Notes under the pieces: generated by a model
Told to the model about the DNA's origin: nothing
The model's input: only the letters and a program-made list of their open reading frames with translations
Databases searched by the model: none
Source of the DNA: Saezia sanguinis
GTDB taxonomy: Bacteria > Pseudomonadota > Gammaproteobacteria > Burkholderiales > Burkholderiaceae_C
NCBI RefSeq assembly: GCF_003991585.1
Contig: NZ_PQSP01000005.1
Coordinates: forward strand, 1-64,000
Length of the DNA: 64,000 bases
Direction of reading: 5' to 3'
Made by a program: the position numbers and the translations under genes
In this document: positions 1-13,400 of the stretch, piece after piece
Position numbering within the stretch: position 1 is the stretch's first letter
How the letters are laid out: the number at the start of each line of letters is the position of its first letter

Positions 1-76
1 AGAAGGCCTGCGTTTTGCGATCCGTGAAGGTGGCCGTACGGTGGGTGCCGGTGTGGTCGCTAAAATTATTGAGTAA
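1..76 (+). CDS. tuf: Elongation factor Tu, C-terminal end (partial)
   Basis: Only the last 24 codons and the stop are in the window; the first whole codon is at position 2. They read EGLRFAIREGGRTVGAGVV followed by AKIIE, the closing strand of domain III of EF-Tu, the GTPase that delivers aminoacyl-tRNA to the ribosome. The stop is TAA at 74-76. A tRNA-Trp gene follows after 23 bases and then secE-nusG, the usual order in betaproteobacteria, where one tuf copy lies just before this tRNA. Confidence 0.95.
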   Translation, partial: EGLRFAIREGGRTVGAGVVAKIIE

Positions 77-99
77 TTGGTTTATTTTTGAAAAGGTGT

Positions 100-175
100 A
101 GGGGTATAGCTCAATTGGCAGAGCGTCGGTCTCCAAAACCGAAGGTTGAGGGTTCGATTCCTTCTGCCCCTGCCA
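100..175 (+). tRNA. tRNA-Trp (anticodon CCA)
   Basis: A 76-base cloverleaf. The acceptor arm AGGGGTA pairs with TGCCCCT, followed by discriminator G and an encoded CCA end. The anticodon stem is TCGGT/ACCGA around a loop with anticodon CCA at 133-135. The T arm carries GGTTCGATTCC. It sits between tuf and secE and is probably cut out of their common transcript. Confidence 0.97.
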
Positions 176-203
176 GCAACACCTGATGTTCTCTTAAAAA
201 GAG

Positions 204-238
204 AAGCCCGCCACAGCAGAAAATGCCTCGGCGGGCTT
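204..238 (+). terminator. Stem-loop between tRNA-Trp and secE, possible partial terminator
   Basis: AAGCCCGCC (204-212) pairs perfectly with GGCGGGCTT (230-238) around a 17-base loop. What follows (GGTTGTTGTT) is T-rich but not a clean T run, so it may be a leaky terminator or only a processing signal between the tRNA and secE. Confidence 0.45.
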
Positions 239-273
239 GGTTGTTGTTCAGGAAGCTATTTTAGGTAACATAC

Positions 274-663
274 ATGGCTAATCATCCACAAGTTGAAACC
301 GTTCATTCTGGGGCAGACAAAGCCAAGCTTGGCGTGTCGCTGTTGCTTGCTGCTGCCGCATTTGTGGTGTTTTATGTGCTTTCCGGACAGGGAGTTGCTG
401 TCTGGGCGCAATGGCTTGCATTGATTGTATTGCTGGCCGCAGCAGTAGGTGTGTTTTTGACCAGCTCCTGGGGTAAAGAATTTGTTGGTTATTGCCGCGA
501 CTCTGTCAAGGAACTGAAAAAAGTTGTATGGCCAACACGCAAAGAAGCCATGCAGATGACTTTGTATGTTTTTCTGTTTGTGTTGGTGATGGCTATTTTC
601 CTGTGGGCAGCAGATAAGCTGCTGGAATGGATCCTGTATAGCCAATTTCTGGGGATGAAATGA
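274..663 (+). CDS. secE: Preprotein translocase subunit SecE
   Basis: Small membrane subunit of the SecYEG channel; it clamps SecY in the inner membrane. The 129 residues fit the three-helix form of the family: hydrophobic segments near residues 20-38, 43-63 and 98-119. The conserved amphipathic stretch before the last helix reads [17 protein letters not shown], the SecE signature. Its stop overlaps the nusG start in an ATGA (660-663), so the two are translationally coupled. The Shine-Dalgarno sequence before the ATG at 274 is weak. Confidence 0.95.
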   Translation: MANHPQVETVHSGADKAKLGVSLLLAAAAFVVFYVLSGQGVAVWAQWLALIVLLAAAVGVFLTSSWGKEFVGYCRDSVKELKKVVWPTRKEAMQMTLYVFLFVLVMAIFLWAADKLLEWILYSQFLGMK

Positions 664-1223
664 GTATGGCAGACGCAGCAGCAACCAGCGGTAAACTTTG
701 GTACGTTGTCCATGCCTATTCAGGGATGGAAAAAGCGGTTGAACGCAACTTGCGCGAACGGATTGACCGTGCAGGCATGCAGGACAAGTTTGGCCGTATT
801 CTGGTGCCGACTGAAGAAGTGGTGGAGATTAAGAACGGCCGTAAACGGACAACACAGCGTAATTTCTACCCCGGCTATGTGCTGGTGGAAATGGCGATGG
901 ATGATGACTCCTGGCATCTGGTGAAGCATACCAATAAAGTCACCGGTTTTGTTGGCGGCGGACGCAGCAATCGCCCGACACCGATTTCCACTGCGGAAGT
1001 CGAGCGTATCATGGGACAGATGCAGCAAGGCGTTGAAAAGCCGCGGCCTAAAATTGAATTTGAGGTGGGTGAGCTGGTCCGTGTGAAAGAAGGCCCGTTT
1101 GCCGACTTTAACGGTACTGTTGAAGAAGTGCTGTACGACAAGTCACGGCTGCGTGTGTCTGTTACCATTTTTGGTCGGGCCACACCGGTGGAACTGGAAT
1201 TTCACCAGGTAGAGAAGCTGTAA
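660..1223 (+). CDS. nusG: Transcription termination/antitermination protein NusG
   Basis: NusG binds the RNA polymerase clamp, raises processivity and links polymerase to Rho or to ribosomal protein S10. The 187 residues hold the N-terminal NGN domain ([18 protein letters not shown] near residue 14, then the YPGYVLVEM strand) and a C-terminal KOW domain ([18 protein letters not shown] near residues 140-157). The start is the ATG at 660 inside the secE stop; an in-frame ATG at 666 is the other possibility. It is followed by a 157-base leader before rplK. Confidence 0.95.
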   Translation: MSMADAAATSGKLWYVVHAYSGMEKAVERNLRERIDRAGMQDKFGRILVPTEEVVEIKNGRKRTTQRNFYPGYVLVEMAMDDDSWHLVKHTNKVTGFVGGGRSNRPTPISTAEVERIMGQMQQGVEKPRPKIEFEVGELVRVKEGPFADFNGTVEEVLYDKSRLRVSVTIFGRATPVELEFHQVEKL

Positions 1224-1324
1224 CAGTTTTGTGCAGATGCGCGTTTGCACCTGCTAATGCGAATAAACGCATGAATATGTTTTTCCCCTGCATATTCATG
1301 GCTGATTAAACAGGGGAATTTGAA

Positions 1325-1366
1325 ACGGGGAGTTTGCCTGCATTGCAGGTCAAACGTTGGACCCGT
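1325..1366 (+). promoter_or_regulatory. rplK leader hairpin, candidate ribosomal protein L1 autoregulatory site
   Basis: Outer helix ACGGG (1325-1329)/CCCGT (1362-1366), then an asymmetric internal loop, then inner helix GTTTGCCTGC (1332-1341)/GCAGG-T-CAAAC (1345-1355). Helix-loop-helix next to the rplK ribosome binding site is the layout of the L1 target in known L11 operon leaders. The assignment as an L1 site is inference from position and shape. A second perfect 10-base-pair hairpin, CATGAATATG/CATATTCATG, lies upstream at 1270-1300. Confidence 0.55.
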
Positions 1367-1380
1367 AAGGAGAATCAAGC

Positions 1381-1815
1381 ATGGCGAAGAAAATCGTCGG
1401 CTTTATCAAGCTGCAAATTCCGGCTGGTAAGGCAAACCCATCACCACCCGTCGGCCCGGCACTGGGTCAGCGTGGTTTGAACATTATGGAGTTCTGCAAG
1501 GCATTTAATGCGCAGACTCAAAGTGTGGAGCCTGGTTTGGCATTGCCCGTGGTGATCACGGCTTATGCTGACAAGTCTTTTACCTTCATTATCAAAACCC
1601 CTCCTGCTGGCGTGCTGATCAAAAAGGCGATCAAGCTGGAAAAAGGGTCCAGCAATCCGTTGAAAGATAAGGTCGGTAAGATTACCCGTGCTCAGTTGGA
1701 AGAAATTGCCAAGACCAAAATGAAAGATCTGACAGCAGCCGATCTGGATGCCGCTGTGCGTACCATTGCTGGTACGGCACGTTCCATGGGTGTGACTGTG
1801 GAGGGTGTGAAATGA
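1381..1815 (+). CDS. rplK: 50S ribosomal protein L11
   Basis: L11 sits at the GTPase-associated centre of the large subunit and is needed for RelA activation. Its 144 residues match the family. Visible are the N-terminal [20 protein letters not shown] stretch with its conserved prolines, and a C-terminal rRNA-binding domain ending in [15 protein letters not shown]. The ribosome binding site TAAGGAG lies at the expected distance before the ATG. The gene overlaps rplA by ATGA at 1812-1815. Confidence 0.97.
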   Translation: MAKKIVGFIKLQIPAGKANPSPPVGPALGQRGLNIMEFCKAFNAQTQSVEPGLALPVVITAYADKSFTFIIKTPPAGVLIKKAIKLEKGSSNPLKDKVGKITRAQLEEIAKTKMKDLTAADLDAAVRTIAGTARSMGVTVEGVK

Positions 1816-2507
1816 GTAAAGTTTCCAAACGCGTAAAAGCCTTTGAAGGCAAAGTGGACAGCACCAAGCTGTACCCGATTACAGATGCTTTGAATCTGGT
1901 TAAAGAATGTGCCAATGCCAAGTTTGACGAGTCTGTCGACGTGGCGGTGCAACTCGGTATTGACGCACGTAAGTCAGACCAGGTGGTTCGCGGCGCAGTG
2001 GTTTTGCCCAACGGTACCGGCAAAACCAAGCGTGTTGCGGTGTTTACCCAGGGTGCGAAAGCTGAAGAAGCCAAAGCTGCTGGTGCTGATATTGTCGGCA
2101 TGGATGACCTGGCTGAGCAGGTTAAAGCTGGCAACATCAATTTTGATGTGGTGATTGCGTCTCCGGATGCGATGCGTGTGGTAGGTACACTGGGCCAGAT
2201 TTTGGGTCCCCGTGGTTTAATGCCTAACCCGAAAGTCGGTACGGTAACGCCTGATGTGGCTACTGCGGTGAAAAATGCCAAGGCTGGCCAGGTGCAGTTC
2301 CGTGTTGACAAGGCCGGTATCATTCACAGCACAATCGGCCGTCGTTCATTTGACGCCGAGCAGCTCAAAGGTAATCTGGCAGCATTGGTTGATGCGCTGA
2401 ATAAGGCCAAGCCTGCCAGCAGCAAAGGACAGTACCTGAAAAAGGTTGCTGTATCTTCGACCATGGGCATTGGTGTGCGCGTGGATGTGGCTTCCTTGTC
2501 GGCTTAA
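1812..2507 (+). CDS. rplA: 50S ribosomal protein L1
   Basis: L1 forms the mobile stalk by the E site and represses its own operon by binding the leader mRNA. The 231 residues match the family. The sequence contains [18 protein letters not shown] near residue 133, the L1 signature, and [20 protein letters not shown] in domain I. The start ATG overlaps the rplK stop, so L11 and L1 are made in step. A 302-base leader separates it from rplJ. Confidence 0.97.
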   Translation: MSKVSKRVKAFEGKVDSTKLYPITDALNLVKECANAKFDESVDVAVQLGIDARKSDQVVRGAVVLPNGTGKTKRVAVFTQGAKAEEAKAAGADIVGMDDLAEQVKAGNINFDVVIASPDAMRVVGTLGQILGPRGLMPNPKVGTVTPDVATAVKNAKAGQVQFRVDKAGIIHSTIGRRSFDAEQLKGNLAALVDALNKAKPASSKGQYLKKVAVSSTMGIGVRVDVASLSA

Positions 2508-2620
2508 TTGCAGGCAGGTAAAGACACATGTAGGTAAAGGGCAGGCGCAGCAGCAATGCTGCGTTAGCCGTAAAGAGTTTGGTGGGCTGGTTTTGCTGGA
2601 TGTGAAGCCAGGTCATCGAA

Positions 2621-2679
2621 GACCGTTGGCGCAAAACAAGGTGTTTTGCTTAAAACAACAGCCAACGCAGATGGCGGTC
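2621..2679 (+). promoter_or_regulatory. rplJ leader structure, candidate L10(L12) autoregulatory RNA
   Basis: The 302 bases between rplA and rplJ hold no convincing gene but a strong fold. GACC (2621-2624) pairs with GGTC (2676-2679), CGTTGGC (2624-2630) with GCCAACG (2661-2667), and an inner hairpin GCAAAACA/TGTTTTGC covers 2631-2649. A further 7-base-pair hairpin CATGTAT/ATACATG (2766-2791) ends just before the rplJ ribosome binding site. The L10-L12 complex is known to repress translation from such leaders; identifying this one rests on position and pairing. Confidence 0.55.
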
Positions 2680-2809
2680 CCGCTGGAATGGATGATGACA
2701 AAATGGATCAACGTGTAAACGCCATTTTGAATTGTTCCTGAACAGAGGTCTCGCTGCAACAGGTGCATGTATGGCTTTCGGGTGATACATGTTTTGAAAG
2801 GAGTAGACC

Positions 2810-3307
2810 TTGAGTCTTAATCGCAGTGAAAAAGAAGCGGTTGTGGCAGAAGTCCAATCGCTTGCCGCGAAAGCTCAAACACTCGTGATGGCGGAATACC
2901 GCGGCGTTGTGGTTGGTGATATGACCAACCTGCGTGCGAAGGCCCGTGAGCAAGGTGTGAACCTGCGTGTTTTAAAGAATACGCTGGTACGCCGTGCTGT
3001 GGCTGGAACACCATTTGAAGCCGCGGCTGACCAGATGGTCGGTCCGCTGATCTATGGTTTTTCTGAAGATGCAGTGGCAGCAGCCAAAGTGCTGGCTGAC
3101 TTTGCAAAAGACAACACGGCTTTGGTGCTCAAAGCTGGTGTCTATGACGGAAAAGCACTGGATGTGAACGGTGTAAAACAGCTTGCCAATATTCCTACCA
3201 AGGAAGTTTTGTTGGCACAGTTGCTGGGCTTGATGCAGTCTCCCATTTCCGGCCTGGCCCGGGTATTGGCTGCTGTGGCAAAACAGAAAGAGGAAGCGGC
3301 CGCCTGA
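2810..3307 (+). CDS. rplJ: 50S ribosomal protein L10
   Basis: L10 anchors the L7/L12 stalk to the ribosome. The gene starts with TTG at 2810, chosen because GAAAGGAG at 2796-2803 is well placed and because [12 protein letters not shown] is the usual start of L10 in Burkholderiales. The 165 residues contain [15 protein letters not shown] and NTLVRRAV, the rRNA-binding face, and a C-terminal helix that recruits L12 dimers. rplL follows after 90 bases. Confidence 0.96.
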   Translation: MSLNRSEKEAVVAEVQSLAAKAQTLVMAEYRGVVVGDMTNLRAKAREQGVNLRVLKNTLVRRAVAGTPFEAAADQMVGPLIYGFSEDAVAAAKVLADFAKDNTALVLKAGVYDGKALDVNGVKQLANIPTKEVLLAQLLGLMQSPISGLARVLAAVAKQKEEAAA

Positions 3308-3397
3308 TTTTTTCAGGGGTGCCGTTTGGCGCATGTCCTGCATGGCACTATGGCCTTGCAGAATATGAAAGAACTTATAGTTTAGGAAACGATTATC

Positions 3398-3772
3398 ATG
3401 GCATTTGATAAAGACGCATTTTTGACCGCTCTGGAGAGCATGTCCGTTATGGAACTCAATGAAGTGGTCAAAGCAATTGAAGAAAAATTTGGTGTATCCG
3501 CTGCAGCTATGGCTGTTGCAGGTCCTGCTGCTGGCGGCGGTGCTGCTGCTGCTGAAGAAAAGACCGAATTCGACGTGATTCTGACTGAAACTGGCGGCAA
3601 CAAGGTTGCAGTCATTAAAGCTGTCCGCGAAATCACCGGCCTGGGCCTGAAAGAAGCTAAAGACCTGGTTGATGGCGCACCGAAGCCCGTTAAGGAAGCT
3701 GCTTCCAAGGATGATGCTGAAGCTGCCAAGAAGAAACTGGAAGAAGCCGGCGCGAAAGTCGAGCTCAAGTAA
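3398..3772 (+). CDS. rplL: 50S ribosomal protein L7/L12
   Basis: Stalk protein that recruits translation factors; present as dimers on L10. The 124 residues show the N-terminal dimerisation helix ([19 protein letters not shown]), an alanine/glycine-rich hinge (residues about 38-52) and the C-terminal factor-binding domain with KTEFDVIL and [20 protein letters not shown]. An attenuator-like hairpin follows the stop, fitting the high molar need for L12 compared with RNA polymerase. Confidence 0.97.
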   Translation: MAFDKDAFLTALESMSVMELNEVVKAIEEKFGVSAAAMAVAGPAAGGGAAAAEEKTEFDVILTETGGNKVAVIKAVREITGLGLKEAKDLVDGAPKPVKEAASKDDAEAAKKKLEEAGAKVELK

Positions 3773-3790
3773 GATACAGTTGTATCGACT

Positions 3791-3837
3791 GGCTGGAGGC
3801 CTTTTGAGGCCCCCAGCCTTTTGCGCTTTCTTTTTTT
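3791..3837 (+). terminator. rplL-rpoB attenuator
   Basis: GGCTGG-A-GGCC pairs with GGCC-C-CCAGCC (3791-3818) around a TTTTGA loop, followed by TTTTGCGCTTTCTTTTTTT. It lies just after rplL, where E. coli has a partial terminator that lets only a fraction of polymerases go on into rpoBC. The short GCGC break in the T tract fits incomplete termination. Confidence 0.7.
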
Positions 3838-3943
3838 GTATAGATTTCTGAGGATCTCAAAAAGAGCGTAGTTGAAAGATTCCTGTTTGCAGGGATTTTG
3901 CAAGTGCCCTCTTATCCGACTGCAGAGGGACGACTTTGGTCGG

Positions 3944-3982
3944 ACTGCCCGACGGGTTTCGTTGAAAACCGTCCGCGGCAGT
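3944..3982 (+). promoter_or_regulatory. Hairpin in the rpoB leader
   Basis: ACTGCC (3944-3949) pairs with GGCAGT (3977-3982), enclosing GACGG-G-TTT/AAA-A-CCGTC. It sits in the 353-base gap between rplL and rpoB, where no gene is seen. A role in mRNA processing or rpoB expression is possible but not shown. Confidence 0.35.
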
Positions 3983-4125
3983 TGTCAGCCAGAGGTTGGT
4001 AGTGGCCAACCGCCCGAGTCTCAACCGGATTTTAACGAGAAGTGCGCGCTTTTTGAAGCGCCTGTGAGAATTTTTGCACTTTCAACCCGGTCGCCAGTCG
4101 CTTCGTCAGCCCATCGGAGAAATCA

Positions 4126-8247
<4,122 letters not shown>

Positions 8248-8270
8248 CAGGGTTAAGGAGAGAAGTAAAC

Positions 8271-11200
8271 ATGAAAGCACTGCTCGACCTGTTCAAGCAA
8301 TTTACGCCGGATGAACATTTTGATGCCATCCGTATTGGTGTCGCCTCGCCCGAAAAGATCCGTTCATGGTCTTTCGGCGAAGTGAAAAAACCGGAAACCA
8401 TTAACTACCGCACTTTCAAGCCGGAGCGCGATGGTCTGTTCTGCGCCAAAATTTTTGGCCCAATCAAAGACTATGAATGCTTGTGCGGCAAATATAAACG
8501 TCTGAAGTATCGCGGCGTGATCTGCGAAAAATGCGGCGTGGAAGTCACTCAGTCCAAAGTCCGCCGCGAACGCATGGGCCACATTGAGTTGGCTTCGCCG
8601 GTTGCGCACATCTGGTTTCTGAAGTCGCTGCCGTCCCGTCTGGGGCTGGTGCTGGATATGACGCTGCGAGATATTGAACGCGTGTTGTATTTTGAAGCTT
8701 ATGTGGTGGTTGATCCTGGCATGACGCCGCTGAAAAAGTTCAGCATCATGTCAGAAGAAGACTATGATGCCAACGTGCTCGAATACGGTGACGAATTTGT
8801 GGCGTTGATGGGCGCTGAAGGCATTAAGCGTCTGCTGACAGAAATGAATCTGGATGCGGAAATTGAGCGCCTGCGCGGTGACATGACCGGTGCCGAAATG
8901 AAGGTCAAGAAAAACTCCAAGCGCCTTAAAGTGCTGGAAGCCTTCAAAAAATCAGGCATCAAGCCTGACTGGATGGTGCTGGAAGTACTGCCTGTGCTGC
9001 CGCCGGACCTGCGTCCGCTGGTGCCGCTGGATGGCGGGCGTTTTGCAACATCCGATCTGAACGATCTGTATCGCCGTGTGATTAACCGCAACAACCGCCT
9101 GAAACGGCTGTTGGAGTTGAAGGCCCCTGAAATCATCATGCGTAACGAAAAACGCATGCTGCAGGAAGCCGTTGACTCATTGCTGGATAATGGCCGCCGT
9201 GGTAAGGCGATGACCGGTGCCAACAAGCGTGCGCTGAAATCTCTGGCCGACATGATCAAAGGTAAGAGCGGTCGTTTCCGTCAGAACCTGCTGGGTAAAC
9301 GTGTGGACTATTCAGGCCGTTCGGTGATTACCGTGGGTCCGGATCTGAAGCTGCACCAGTGCGGTCTGCCCAAGCTGATGGCGCTGGAGCTGTTCAAGCC
9401 GTTTATTTTCAGCCGTCTGGAAAAAATGGGGGTTGCTACCACCATTAAGGCTGCGAAGAAAGAGGTTGAAGCCGGTACGCCAATCGTCTGGGATATCCTG
9501 GAAGAGGTGATTAAAGAGCATCCGGTGCTGCTCAACCGTGCGCCAACGCTGCACCGCCTGGGTATTCAGGCGTTTGAGCCGGTGCTGATTGAAGGCAAGG
9601 CATTGCGTTTGCACCCACTGGTGTGCGCGGCGTTCAACGCTGACTTTGACGGTGACCAGATGGCTGTGCACGTGCCGTTGTCGATTGAAGCGCAGATGGA
9701 AGCCCGTGTGCTGATGCTGTCTTCCAACAACGTGTTGTTCCCGGCCAGTGGCGAGCCTTCCATTGTGCCTTCGCAGGACGTGGTGCTGGGGCTGTATTAT
9801 GCAACCCGTGAAAAGGTGAACGCGCTGGGTGAAGGCATGATGTTTTCCGACATTGCTGAAGTTCAGCGTGCGCTGGATAACCATGTTGTCGAACTGACGG
9901 CCAAGGTCTGGGTGCGTATTCCGGAATACACCAAGAACGCTGAAGGCGGTTACGACAGCAAACCGGTGGCGCGCCACACAACGGTGGGCCGTGCGCTGTT
10001 GTCTCAGATTCTGCCTAAAGGTTTGCCGTTTGAGCTGATTGACCGTGCACTGAAGAAGAAGGAAATCTCCAGACTCATCAATGCATCGTTCCGTCGCTGC
10101 GGCCTGAAAGAAACCGTGATTCTGGCTGACCAGTTGCTCAATCAGGGCTATCGCCTGTCGACCAAAGGCGGTATTTCAATTGCCATTGACGACATGCTGG
10201 TGCCCCAGGCGAAGAGCGCGATCATTGGTCGGGCTGAAAATGAAGTCAAGGAAATTGAGCATCAATACGCTTCCGGTCTGGTGACTGCAGGTGAACGCTA
10301 CAACAAAGTGGTGGACATCTGGGGTAAAGCCGGGGACGAGGTCGGCAAGGTCATGATGGCGCATCTGGCCAAGGAAAAGGTTGAAGATCATACGGGTAAA
10401 GAAGTTGAGCAGGAGTCTTTCAACTCGATCTATATGATGGCCGATTCCGGCGCCCGTGGTTCTGCCGCACAGATTCGCCAGCTGGCTGGTATGCGTGGTT
10501 TGATGGCCAAGCCGGACGGCTCCATTATTGAGACACCGATTACGGCGAACTTCCGTGAAGGTCTGAACGTTGCTCAGTACTTTATTTCCACTCACGGTGC
10601 ACGTAAAGGTCTGGCCGATACAGCGCTGAAAACCGCAAACTCCGGTTATTTGACGCGTCGTCTGGTCGATGTGACACAGGACCTGGTGGTGACCGAAGAT
10701 GACTGCGGCACATTGGACGGTGTGAGCATGCGTGGACTGATGGAAGGCGGCGAAGTGGTTGAATCACTGCGTGACCGTATTCTGGGACGTGTGGCTGTCG
10801 CCGATGTGGTTAACCCTGAAACACGCGAAGTGCTGGTTCCGGCTGGGCAGATGCTTGATGAAGATGCGCTCGACAAGATCGAAGCAGTGGGTGTGGATGA
10901 AGTGAAGGTTCGCACACCGCTGACCTGCGGTACCCGCTATGGCTTGTGTGCCAAGTGCTACGGGCGCGATCTGGGCCGTGGCTCGCTGGTGAACATTGGC
11001 GAAGCGGTAGGTGTGGTTGCTGCCCAGTCCATTGGGGAACCTGGAACACAGCTGACCATGCGTACCTTCCACATCGGGGGGGCAGCTTCCCGTGCTGCCG
11101 TGGCTTCCAGCATTGAAGCCAAGGCAACCGGCGTGATCCGCTTTAACGCTGCTATGCGTTATGTGACCAATGGCAAGGGCGATCTGGTTGTGATTTCCCG

Positions 11201-12518
11201 TTCCGGTGAAATGCTGATTACCGATGAGCATGGCCGTGAACGTGAGCGCCATAAAGTACCTTACGGTGCCATCATGCAGGTGAAAGATGGCGATCAGGTG
11301 AAACCAGGTGCCATTTTGGCCAACTGGGATCCGCTGACACGTCCGATCATCACCGAGTTTGCCGGGACCATCCGGTTTGAAAATGTGGAAGAAGGCGTTA
11401 CCGTTGCCAAACAGATGGACGAGGTTACCGGCCTGTCCACGCTGGTGGCGATTGACCCGAAACGCCGTGGCTCCAGTAAAGTGGTGGCACGTCCGCAGGT
11501 CAAGCTGTTGGATGCTTCTGGTAAGGAAGTGAAAATTCCTGGTACCGACCACTCGGTGACCATCGGCTTCCAGGTGGGCGCTTTGATCCAGGTGCGCGAT
11601 GGTCAGGAAGTTCATCCGGGCGAAGTGCTGGCACGTATCCCGGTTGAAGGTCAGAAGACCCGCGATATTACCGGTGGTTTGCCCCGTGTGGCCGAGTTGT
11701 TCGAAGCACGCAGTCCGAAAGACAAAGGTATGCTGGCTGAAGTGACAGGTACGGTGTCGTTTGGTAAAGAAACCAAGGGCAAAGTACGGTTGCAGATTAC
11801 CGATCTGGACGGCAATGTGTTTGAAGACCTGGTGCCTAAGGACAAAAACATTCTGGTGCACGAAGGCCAGGTGGTGAACAAGGGCGAGCAGGTGGTTGAC
11901 GGTCCGGCAGATCCGCAGGATATTCTGCGCCTGTTGGGTGTCGAAGCTCTGGCAACCTATATTGTGGACGAAGTGCAGGACGTTTACCGTTTGCAGGGTG
12001 TGAAGATTAACGACAAACACATTGAAGTGATTGTGCGTCAGATGCTGCGCCGTGTGCAGGTCGATAATCCGGGCGATTCCACCTATATCATTGGAGAACA
12101 GGTTGAGCGCTCAGAAATCCTGGATACCAACGACAAGTTGCGCTCACAGGATAAGCTGCCTGCAACCTACCATGATTTGCTGCTGGGTATCACCAAGGCC
12201 TCTCTGTCGACGGATTCGTTCATCTCTGCGGCATCGTTCCAGGAGACGACCCGCGTGCTGACCGAAGCGGCCATCATGGGTAAACGTGATGAACTGCGCG
12301 GTTTGAAAGAAAACGTCATTGTGGGGCGTCTGATTCCGGCGGGTACGGGTATGGCCTACCATCAGGCACGCAAGTACAAGCTTGAGACAGAAGAGATCGA
12401 GCGGCGCTCTGTTGCTCTGGCCGAAGCCCAGGATGCCGCAGCCAAAGAGTTGCAGGCACTGGAAGAAAGTCAGCCGACAGCGGAAAATCAGGAAGATGCA
12501 GCACCTTCGCAGGAGTGA
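8271..12518 (+). CDS. rpoC: DNA-directed RNA polymerase subunit beta-prime
   Basis: Catalytic subunit of RNA polymerase, 1415 residues. The N-terminal zinc ribbon is visible ([20 protein letters not shown]), then the clamp, the catalytic loop [12 protein letters not shown] holding the Mg-binding aspartates, the second zinc site ([15 protein letters not shown]) and the bridge/trigger region around [16 protein letters not shown]. An acidic, glutamine-rich tail ends the protein. TAAGGAGAG precedes the ATG. A strong terminator follows 36 bases after the stop, so this is the end of the operon. Confidence 0.98.
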   Translation: MKALLDLFKQFTPDEHFDAIRIGVASPEKIRSWSFGEVKKPETINYRTFKPERDGLFCAKIFGPIKDYECLCGKYKRLKYRGVICEKCGVEVTQSKVRRERMGHIELASPVAHIWFLKSLPSRLGLVLDMTLRDIERVLYFEAYVVVDPGMTPLKKFSIMSEEDYDANVLEYGDEFVALMGAEGIKRLLTEMNLDAEIERLRGDMTGAEMKVKKNSKRLKVLEAFKKSGIKPDWMVLEVLPVLPPDLRPLVPLDGGRFATSDLNDLYRRVINRNNRLKRLLELKAPEIIMRNEKRMLQEAVDSLLDNGRRGKAMTGANKRALKSLADMIKGKSGRFRQNLLGKRVDYSGRSVITVGPDLKLHQCGLPKLMALELFKPFIFSRLEKMGVATTIKAAKKEVEAGTPIVWDILEEVIKEHPVLLNRAPTLHRLGIQAFEPVLIEGKALRLHPLVCAAFNADFDGDQMAVHVPLSIEAQMEARVLMLSSNNVLFPASGEPSIVPSQDVVLGLYYATREKVNALGEGMMFSDIAEVQRALDNHVVELTAKVWVRIPEYTKNAEGGYDSKPVARHTTVGRALLSQILPKGLPFELIDRALKKKEISRLINASFRRCGLKETVILADQLLNQGYRLSTKGGISIAIDDMLVPQAKSAIIGRAENEVKEIEHQYASGLVTAGERYNKVVDIWGKAGDEVGKVMMAHLAKEKVEDHTGKEVEQESFNSIYMMADSGARGSAAQIRQLAGMRGLMAKPDGSIIETPITANFREGLNVAQYFISTHGARKGLADTALKTANSGYLTRRLVDVTQDLVVTEDDCGTLDGVSMRGLMEGGEVVESLRDRILGRVAVADVVNPETREVLVPAGQMLDEDALDKIEAVGVDEVKVRTPLTCGTRYGLCAKCYGRDLGRGSLVNIGEAVGVVAAQSIGEPGTQLTMRTFHIGGAASRAAVASSIEAKATGVIRFNAAMRYVTNGKGDLVVISRSGEMLITDEHGRERERHKVPYGAIMQVKDGDQVKPGAILANWDPLTRPIITEFAGTIRFENVEEGVTVAKQMDEVTGLSTLVAIDPKRRGSSKVVARPQVKLLDASGKEVKIPGTDHSVTIGFQVGALIQVRDGQEVHPGEVLARIPVEGQKTRDITGGLPRVAELFEARSPKDKGMLAEVTGTVSFGKETKGKVRLQITDLDGNVFEDLVPKDKNILVHEGQVVNKGEQVVDGPADPQDILRLLGVEALATYIVDEVQDVYRLQGVKINDKHIEVIVRQMLRRVQVDNPGDSTYIIGEQVERSEILDTNDKLRSQDKLPATYHDLLLGITKASLSTDSFISAASFQETTRVLTEAAIMGKRDELRGLKENVIVGRLIPAGTGMAYHQARKYKLETEEIERRSVALAEAQDAAAKELQALEESQPTAENQEDAAPSQE

Positions 12519-12554
12519 TGCCATCAACGTGATTTTTTGAAAAAGCGGTTGATT

Positions 12555-12587
12555 AAAGGGAGTGGAAACACTCCCTTTTTCTTTTTC
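12555..12587 (+). terminator. Rho-independent terminator of the rpoBC operon
   Basis: AAAGGGAGTG (12555-12564) and CACTCCCTTT (12569-12578) form a perfect 10-base-pair stem capped by a GAAA tetraloop, followed by TTCTTTTT. Confidence 0.93.
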
Positions 12588-12596
12588 CAAAATACA

Positions 12597-12664
12597 ACAT
12601 GTAATTGATTACGCGTTGATAATTTATTTAAATTCATGTAATATTGTAAAATTTAATTACATGT
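12597..12664 (+). repeat. Inverted and direct CATGTAAT repeats around the lemA promoter
   Basis: ACATGTAATT at 12597-12606 is repeated in perfect inverted form, AATTACATGT, at 12655-12664. A third copy of the core CATGTAAT lies at 12635-12642, running into the -10 hexamer of the promoter at 12616-12644. The spacing places the copies before, in and after the promoter, as expected of an operator. No regulator is known for it. Confidence 0.5.
12616..12644 (+). promoter_or_regulatory. Predicted sigma-70 promoter P1 for lemA
   Basis: -35 TTGATA (12616-12621), 17-base spacer, -10 TAATAT (12639-12644), in an AT-rich 180-base gap downstream of the rpoC terminator. Confidence 0.55.
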
Positions 12665-12689
12665 GCGTTTGTACGCGTTATTAAACGTG

Positions 12690-12717
12690 TTGAAAATTAT
12701 GCATTTCTGTGTACAAT
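12690..12717 (+). promoter_or_regulatory. Predicted sigma-70 promoter P2 for lemA
   Basis: -35 TTGAAA (12690-12695), 16-base spacer, -10 TACAAT (12712-12717), ending about 50 bases before the lemA start codon. Confidence 0.5.
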
Positions 12718-12768
12718 GGATATATAGAAATCAATCGACAATGGGCTTAACGGAAAAGGAGAGTTGCT

Positions 12769-13368
12769 ATGGGAATCATTGGCTGGGTTTTGTTGGCTCT
12801 GGTCGTTATTGGCGTGATCTGGGGAATTTCCTCCTATAACAAACTGGTGTTTGCACGCAATGAAATCAATAACGCGTTTGGGCAGATTGATGTGCAGCTT
12901 AAAAGGCGTTATGACCTGATTCCGAATCTGGTCGAAGTAGCACGCAAATATGTGCAGCATGAGCGCGAAACGTTAGAGGCTGTTATTGGGGCTCGCAACC
13001 AGGCATCTCAGGCACGCGATGCCATTCATGGCCAACCTTCCGGTGCGGGGATAGGGCAGATTGCCGCATTGGCGGCTGCCGATGGAGCGCTGGGGTCTGC
13101 ACTCGGGCGCCTGATGGCTGTGGTGGAAGGTTACCCGGAGTTGAAGGCAGACCAGAATCTGCGCGAGCTTTCTGAGGAACTGACGACAACTGAAAACCGC
13201 ATTGGGTTTGCGCGCCAGGCATATAACGATGTGGTGCTGGACTATAACAACAAGGCTCAGCAGTTTCCCGAGGTGATTGTGGCTAACCTGTTTAGTTTCA
13301 AGCCCATGGAAATGCTGCAATCCACCGAGTCACCAGAAGAACGCCAGGCGGTTAAGGTTCAGTTCTGA
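12769..13368 (+). CDS. LemA family membrane protein
   Basis: A 199-residue protein with one N-terminal membrane segment (residues 4-20) and a helical body. The LemA pattern is clear: SYNKLVFARNEINNAFGQID, then RRYDLIPNLVEVARKYVQHE, and near the end FARQAYNDVVLDYNNKAQQF with the closing FPEVIVANLFSFKP. The biochemical role of LemA is not settled; it is very often encoded with a membrane metalloprotease, as here. AAAAGGAGAG precedes the ATG. The next gene begins 32 bases downstream. Confidence 0.93.
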   Translation: MGIIGWVLLALVVIGVIWGISSYNKLVFARNEINNAFGQIDVQLKRRYDLIPNLVEVARKYVQHERETLEAVIGARNQASQARDAIHGQPSGAGIGQIAALAAADGALGSALGRLMAVVEGYPELKADQNLRELSEELTTTENRIGFARQAYNDVVLDYNNKAQQFPEVIVANLFSFKPMEMLQSTESPEERQAVKVQF

Positions 13369-13400
13369 CAATGTGAGTTCACCAAAGAAAGGTAAATGCC

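Noticed and set aside
2446..2718. 90-codon plus-strand frame across the rplA end and the rplJ leader
   Set aside because: It overlaps rplA in another frame and then the leader RNA hairpins; no family resemblance and no ribosome binding site.
10764..12020. 418-codon minus-strand frame inside rpoC, and other long antisense frames in rpoB, secA and ntrY
   Set aside because: They mirror strongly conserved genes and give His/Gln/Thr-rich sequences typical of antisense reading of well-biased codons.
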